This document shows positions 31,635 to 35,136 of a stretch of DNA of 35,136 nucleotides, one piece after another. The DNA is from Methylomicrobium sp. GTDB taxonomy: Bacteria; Pseudomonadota; Gammaproteobacteria; Methylococcales; Methylomonadaceae. The translations under genes and the position numbers were made by a program. Each line of letters begins with the position of its first letter. The first letter of the stretch is position 1. A model generated the notes under the pieces. The model worked only from the letters and a program-made list of their open reading frames with translations. It had not been told where the DNA came from and did no database searches. The stretch is from positions 1 to 35,136 of the forward strand of contig JAGXSU010000004.1 of assembly GCA_018333785.1 (NCBI GenBank). Direction: 5' to 3'.

Positions 31635-33012
31635 GAGAACCTGACATCCAAATGCTGGAAAAAAAAAGGGCTGTGAACAAGGCTAGATTTTTCCCATTTG
31701 CCTCAAGCAGCTGTGCTTCTTTTTGAGCGTTCGCATAGGCCATGCAAACGGTTAGCAGAAGTGCGGCCTGAATCACTTCTATACCCGTGACCAGACTCGT
31801 CTGGGTACATGTTTGGCAAAATCCTGAAATCATGCTCGGTAATGCAATTCCGTTTAGACCTAGCATTCCTTTCCAGATAGAAAGCGCTTGCTCAAGCGAT
31901 TCAGCTCTAAAAACCACCCAAGCGAGGGTGACTGAAATAAATGTCACTGCCATAGCGAGGTTGTCCGGCAATTCAATTTTTAATGTCTGCCAAACACGAT
32001 GCACCCCGATGAAAATACCCTGGAGAATCCCCCAAAGAATAAAAGTCCATGCGGCGCCATGCCACAGTCCGCCAATGGTCATCGTCACAGCGGCTGCTAA
32101 AATGCCCTTGAAGAGGCCATTCCTATTGCCACCCAAGGGAATGTAAAGATAGTCTCGTAGGAACCTTGATAAAGTCATGTGCCACCGTTTCCAGAATTCG
32201 GCAATGCTTACCGATTGGTAAGGGGAATTGAAGTTTTGTGGCAATAGAATTCCGAACATAAGCCCGATCCCAATCGCCATGTCCGAGTATCCTGAAAAGT
32301 CGAAATATATTTGCAAGCCATAACCAACAGCTGCTACCCAGGACTCGAAAAACTGCAAAACCGCATCTGCGGCGAACAGTGGATCGACCTTTTCGGCGAC
32401 ACGGTCAGCAATTACAGATTTTTTGAATAGCCCGACAGCAAACAGGAACAAGCCCTGCGAAAATTGCTGTGCGTTGAAGTTCACCCGATCTTTTAATTGC
32501 GGCATTACATCGGAGTAATGAAGGATTGGACCTGCGATCAAATGCGGATAAAACGAAATGGAGAACGCGAACCGTCTCAGGTTGAAATCTTCAACATAGC
32601 CCTTGTAACAATCCACCAGGTAAGCGATCACTTGGAAGGTAAAAAATGAGATTCCGAGAGGCAACACTAAATGCATAACCGGCACATCGTTACCCGTTGC
32701 CGCGTTCCAATTTTCGATGAAGAAGTCTGAGTATTTGAAGTAGCCCAACAGCCCAACGTTGAACAAAAGTCCAGCAATCAGTAGCTTTTTGGACTTTGTT
32801 TGAGAAATCCTTTGCCCTACATAAAAATTTGCTACTGCGTTCCCGATAAGGAGTGGGACATATCTCGTATCCCACCAGCCATAGCAATAGACCGAGCAGA
32901 GAATGACGAACAACTGCGCATCATGCTCTCGTTCGAGTTTCTGCAGCAACCACCAGGTTGCAATCGAAAAAGGGAGGAAGAAATAAATGAATTCAGGTGA
33001 GTTGAATAGCAT
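31606..33012 (-). CDS. MBOAT-family membrane acyltransferase (AlgI/DltB-like)
   Basis: A 468-aa polytopic membrane protein that transfers an acyl group, usually acetyl, across the inner membrane. It opens with MLFNSPEFIYFFLPF, the usual start of AlgI-like proteins, and holds YFDFSGYSDMAIGIGLMFG, the SIAEFWKRWHMTLSRFLRDYLYIPLGG block and the conserved active His in GGLWHGAAWTFILWG. I chose the ATG at 33012 rather than the TTG at 33024. It overlaps the SGNH-like gene, and together they form a standard O-acetylation pair. No polymer-synthesis genes lie nearby, so the pair is cargo on the element or modifies a host polymer. Confidence 0.9.
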   Translation of the reverse strand: MLFNSPEFIYFFLPFSIATWWLLQKLEREHDAQLFVILCSVYCYGWWDTRYVPLLIGNAVANFYVGQRISQTKSKKLLIAGLLFNVGLLGYFKYSDFFIENWNAATGNDVPVMHLVLPLGISFFTFQVIAYLVDCYKGYVEDFNLRRFAFSISFYPHLIAGPILHYSDVMPQLKDRVNFNAQQFSQGLFLFAVGLFKKSVIADRVAEKVDPLFAADAVLQFFESWVAAVGYGLQIYFDFSGYSDMAIGIGLMFGILLPQNFNSPYQSVSIAEFWKRWHMTLSRFLRDYLYIPLGGNRNGLFKGILAAAVTMTIGGLWHGAAWTFILWGILQGIFIGVHRVWQTLKIELPDNLAMAVTFISVTLAWVVFRAESLEQALSIWKGMLGLNGIALPSMISGFCQTCTQTSLVTGIEVIQAALLLTVCMAYANAQKEAQLLEANGKNLALFTALFFSSIWMSGSHESFIYWQF

Positions 33013-33110
33013 GTTTGAATCCAAATGATTGAAATCTGCATACTACTCACTGCACAATCACCTCATGGCACCGAAAGATCGCCTAAAAACGACTCTTTCG
33101 ACTTTGGATT

Positions 33111-33400
33111 TTGGGTAACTTGATACGTGGTTTTTTGCCAAGGGATGTGAATGTATATTTGGGTATTCGGAATTGGGTGGTGAAAAGCGGTGAAGACCGG
33201 GCGATCTTGACGCAACGCCAAGCGGTTTACGAGGCCGCTAAGGCCAAAAAACCCGAGCGTTGGAGTCGTCACACCCGAAACTGGGATTGGCAGCCAAAAG
33301 TCTGTTTAAATCCTGATAAACCAAACAATAATGCGGCGAAAAAAACCGACACTACTGTCCACTAATTTTTAACTGATGCGACAACTACGTTGACATTTAC
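33111..33400 (+). mobile_element. IS3-family transposase C-terminal remnant with right end
   Basis: The frame 33111-33365 encodes the end of an IS3-type integrase-core transposase: LTQRQAVYEAAKAKKPERWSRHTRNW followed by VCLNPDK matches the C-terminal tail of many IS3-family proteins. The DDE core is absent. Just after the stop, GCGACAACTACGTTGACA (about 33378-33395) looks like the element's right terminal repeat. Inactive fragment next to the MBOAT gene. Confidence 0.75.
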
Positions 33401-33733
33401 CGCTTCCCTTACCCCTATCAGAGCACAAGGAAGTGTTCGGCCCTTGCCATCCATGGCGACTGGATCTTGGCAACCCCTGCCGAGATGACGATTTTTGACT
33501 GAGCTGATGATCTTTATAATCAAGTGGCTTTTTGGGCTCCTGTAAATATCTTCCGTTTGCTTTTGCTCATTTTCTACCTTTCATTTCCCGTCAGGGCATA
33601 GCTTAAACTACTTCCGGGATTCCGGGGATCCACTTTACAATGCGACATCAAGGAATAAACTGCGTTATATGGACAACTAATCCGACCCGAATGCGTTCAC
33701 TGGACATTTGTCGTGCTGTCTACATTATTTTCA
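33401..33733. other. intergenic stretch, no gene seen
   Basis: About 330 bases between the IS3 remnant and the AcrVA2-like gene. There is no open frame of note. GATTCCGGGGATCC-type sequence near 33617-33632 and several short inverted repeats suggest further IS debris, but I cannot assign it. Confidence 0.5.
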
Positions 33734-34705
33734 TTACTCCCGATCACCGCCAACCACCATCGGCATGAGCCATTGGTAATTAAAGCGCCGCTCACCATCT
33801 CGTGGCCCCTTCCAGAATCCGTGCCAGTGTCCACGCCTGACATGGGTTTTGACTGAGCGGCCAGTGTCCTTCACGGTTTCCGTGTTCGTTCGCAACAGTT
33901 CACCGATTTCCCGACCAACCGACCACACGCGCGGCTTATCGGCTGGAAACCATCGCCAGCCACGCTTAGTTTTTGTCCGCTGTGGGCGTTTGGGTGACGT
34001 TCCGGGTTCGCGGTCGCTGTCGATTTCCGGCACATCACTGCAGATGTACAGCAGCAGCGAAATCAACGGATTGATGCTTGCCGCCAGTTGCTGAACATGA
34101 TCCTTATTCGGCGCAAAGTCTATGCGGTGTGCTTCGGCTTGACGCACTGCTTCGCTATTGGCGCGATCAATGGCCTCGGTCACAGTCCATGGCCCGAGAT
34201 GCAGGGGAACCGGAATCAGATGCTCATCGGTATCAAGCAATAGCCGCAACTCGCTACGGTACGTATTGATGTCGTATTCCAGATGCGCCCAATAGCCATG
34301 CAGCAGGCTTCCCAACCAAGTGAGCCCCGGCGTATTTATATAAATACACCATTCCGGCAGCCGATACAGGACCTCGCTAGGCATGTCGCCAACGACAAGC
34401 GTATCAGCCAACGCGGCCATAAAATCGGCATCAAATTGATAAACACCCTGGCTGTAACGCCAAGTACCGATTGCCGCCAGTCGTCCCAAATCGATAGCCA
34501 GATGCAGCGGTAATCGGCCGCCAGGGTCGATTTGAACGGCGTTGTCAATGCTGACAATCGCGGCCCAACCGGCCATCGGTATGAAGCACCATGATGGCCA
34601 ATCAGGCAGATCACGGCTTTTGCTTTGCCGGAATTCGTCTACAAATTTACTAGTAGAGGGGTATAGTCGCATCGCTGCCACTAGGTGTTCTAAGGGACGA
34701 ATCAT
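33734..34705 (-). CDS. acrVA2: AcrVA2-family anti-CRISPR homologue
   Basis: A 323-aa protein that matches, from memory, Moraxella bovoculi AcrVA2 (about 322 aa) in length and order of motifs: WCFIPMAGWAAIV near the N-terminus, GTWRYSQGVYQFD, LPEWCIYINTP, the GYWAHLEYDI region, DTDEHLIPVP, a central NPLISLLLYICSDVPEI helix, WSVGREIGELLR, and the strongly conserved C-terminal HVRRGHWHGFWKG followed by YQWLMP. AcrVA2 lowers Cas12a levels by triggering loss of its mRNA during translation. Homologues are widespread on mobile elements, also where no Cas12a is known, so the target here may differ. The start has GGGAG upstream. It stands alone between the IS3 remnant and dnaN. Confidence 0.85.
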   Translation of the reverse strand: MIRPLEHLVAAMRLYPSTSKFVDEFRQSKSRDLPDWPSWCFIPMAGWAAIVSIDNAVQIDPGGRLPLHLAIDLGRLAAIGTWRYSQGVYQFDADFMAALADTLVVGDMPSEVLYRLPEWCIYINTPGLTWLGSLLHGYWAHLEYDINTYRSELRLLLDTDEHLIPVPLHLGPWTVTEAIDRANSEAVRQAEAHRIDFAPNKDHVQQLAASINPLISLLLYICSDVPEIDSDREPGTSPKRPQRTKTKRGWRWFPADKPRVWSVGREIGELLRTNTETVKDTGRSVKTHVRRGHWHGFWKGPRDGERRFNYQWLMPMVVGGDRE

Positions 34706-34887
34706 TCCAATACATCTCCCAGTTTCATAGTTGTGGCTGAAAAAATCACAAAAACTGTCAAAGCGTTTTTTCTTGTAATTGTGTACTCATAGCTATCAGT
34801 TATATGATTTTACCCGGATTTCGACTAGTTCGAGACCTGCCTGCCGCTACCATCGATTTGTTTAATTTCCATCAAACAGCTCCTAAT

Positions 34888-35136
34888 TCAAATGCGCATG
34901 GGCATCACAAGGTACCAAAACAGAGAATCACTTTGACCCTCAATAAAACAGACGCTGGTATTTTCGGCAACCGTCATCTTGACGTCTTTGCCATCTATAT
35001 TATTCACCGCATCGAGCATGTATTTTGCGTTGAAGGCTATTGAAATAGGATCGCCGTGATAATCGACAACCAAGTCTTCCTCTGCTTCATCATGCTCTGG
35101 GTTATCGGTACTTATCTTCAACGAAGCACTTTTTAT
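34888..35136 (-). CDS. dnaN: DNA polymerase III sliding clamp DnaN, C-terminal part (cut by window edge)
   Basis: The last 82 codons of a beta clamp, with the 5' part outside the window. The sequence begins in the frame leading to ISTDNPEHDEAEEDLVVDY, continues with FNAKYMLDAVNNID, and ends VMPMRI, all diagnostic of the third clamp domain; the final MPMR(L/I) closes the clamp surface. It is followed by the AcrVA2 homologue on the same strand instead of recF and gyrB, so this is probably not the chromosomal dnaN locus but an element-borne copy. The 180 bases downstream carry no other gene. Confidence 0.85.
   Translation of the reverse strand: MKSASLKISTDNPEHDEAEEDLVVDYHGDPISIAFNAKYMLDAVNNIDGKDVKMTVAENTSVCFIEGQSDSLFWYLVMPMRI

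Noticed and set aside
1-35136. CRISPR arrays and tRNA or rRNA genes
   Set aside because: I saw no evenly spaced direct repeats with unique spacers and no cloverleaf or rRNA-like sequence on either strand by eye; a covariance search could not be run.

Overview
The window looks like accessory DNA, probably a conjugative plasmid or integrative conjugative element (ICE), from a gammaproteobacterium. The base composition and repeat types remind me of Methylococcales methanotrophs, but no marker gene here proves that, so the host is an inference. Direct signs of a mobile replicon are a primase at the left end, a MobH-type relaxase with its TraD coupling protein and transfer genes (23.1-30.4 kb), an AcrVA2-type anti-CRISPR homologue, a sliding-clamp gene cut by the right edge, and many IS remnants.

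Layout. (1) 0-4.3 kb, plus strand: small genes, a zinc-ribbon/Toprim primase, a YdjM-like membrane hydrolase, an unknown 260-aa protein, and two paralogous exported proteins. The second of these is preceded by a clear c-di-GMP-I (GEMM) riboswitch and a hairpin that covers its ribosome binding site. (2) 4.3-5.5 kb: repeat-rich DNA without a convincing gene. (3) 5.5-11.3 kb: an operon (EthD-like protein, AhpD-like protein, membrane protein, LpqC-like esterase) divergent from a LysR regulator, then a 34-aa membrane peptide, a broken TetR gene, an IS200-derived miniature element and a second AhpD-like gene. (4) 11.6-18.1 kb, minus strand: molybdenum cofactor synthesis (moeA, a MoaC-MogA fusion, a MoeB-rhodanese-MoaE fusion, moaD, moaA). 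Several features of this set resemble Bacteroidota versions. (5) 18.6-20.9 kb: a 743-aa tungsten/molybdenum enzyme of the acetylene hydratase family that keeps the residues considered catalytic in Pelobacter acetylene hydratase. (6) 21.2-22.9 kb: an IS5-family remnant fused to the C-terminal half of an MFS transporter, a small tautomerase-like remnant, and an inverted copy of the repeat found at 4.5-4.8 kb. (7) 23.1-30.4 kb, minus strand: a tightly packed transfer operon (HerA-like ATPase, PH-domain membrane protein, MobH relaxase, TraD, unknown protein, DUF4400 protein). (8) 30.6-33.0 kb: an MBOAT acyltransferase and its SGNH-like partner. (9) 33.1-35.1 kb: IS3 remnant, AcrVA2 homologue, 3' end of dnaN.

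How the genes may work together. Five copies of ATAG-N7-CTAT, each paired with a further ATAG or CTAT half 5-6 bases away, lie next to the LysR gene, in front of the 34-aa peptide, in front of the acetylene-hydratase-like gene and in front of the interrupted MFS gene. They fit a LysR operator (T-N11-A) and tie regions 3, 5 and 6 into one regulon, with region 4 supplying the pyranopterin cofactor. Related repeats in opposite orientation flank this 18-kb cargo. The candidate system is therefore a mobile, LysR-controlled, acetylene-hydratase-like module carrying its own cofactor pathway, now partly eroded by insertion sequences.
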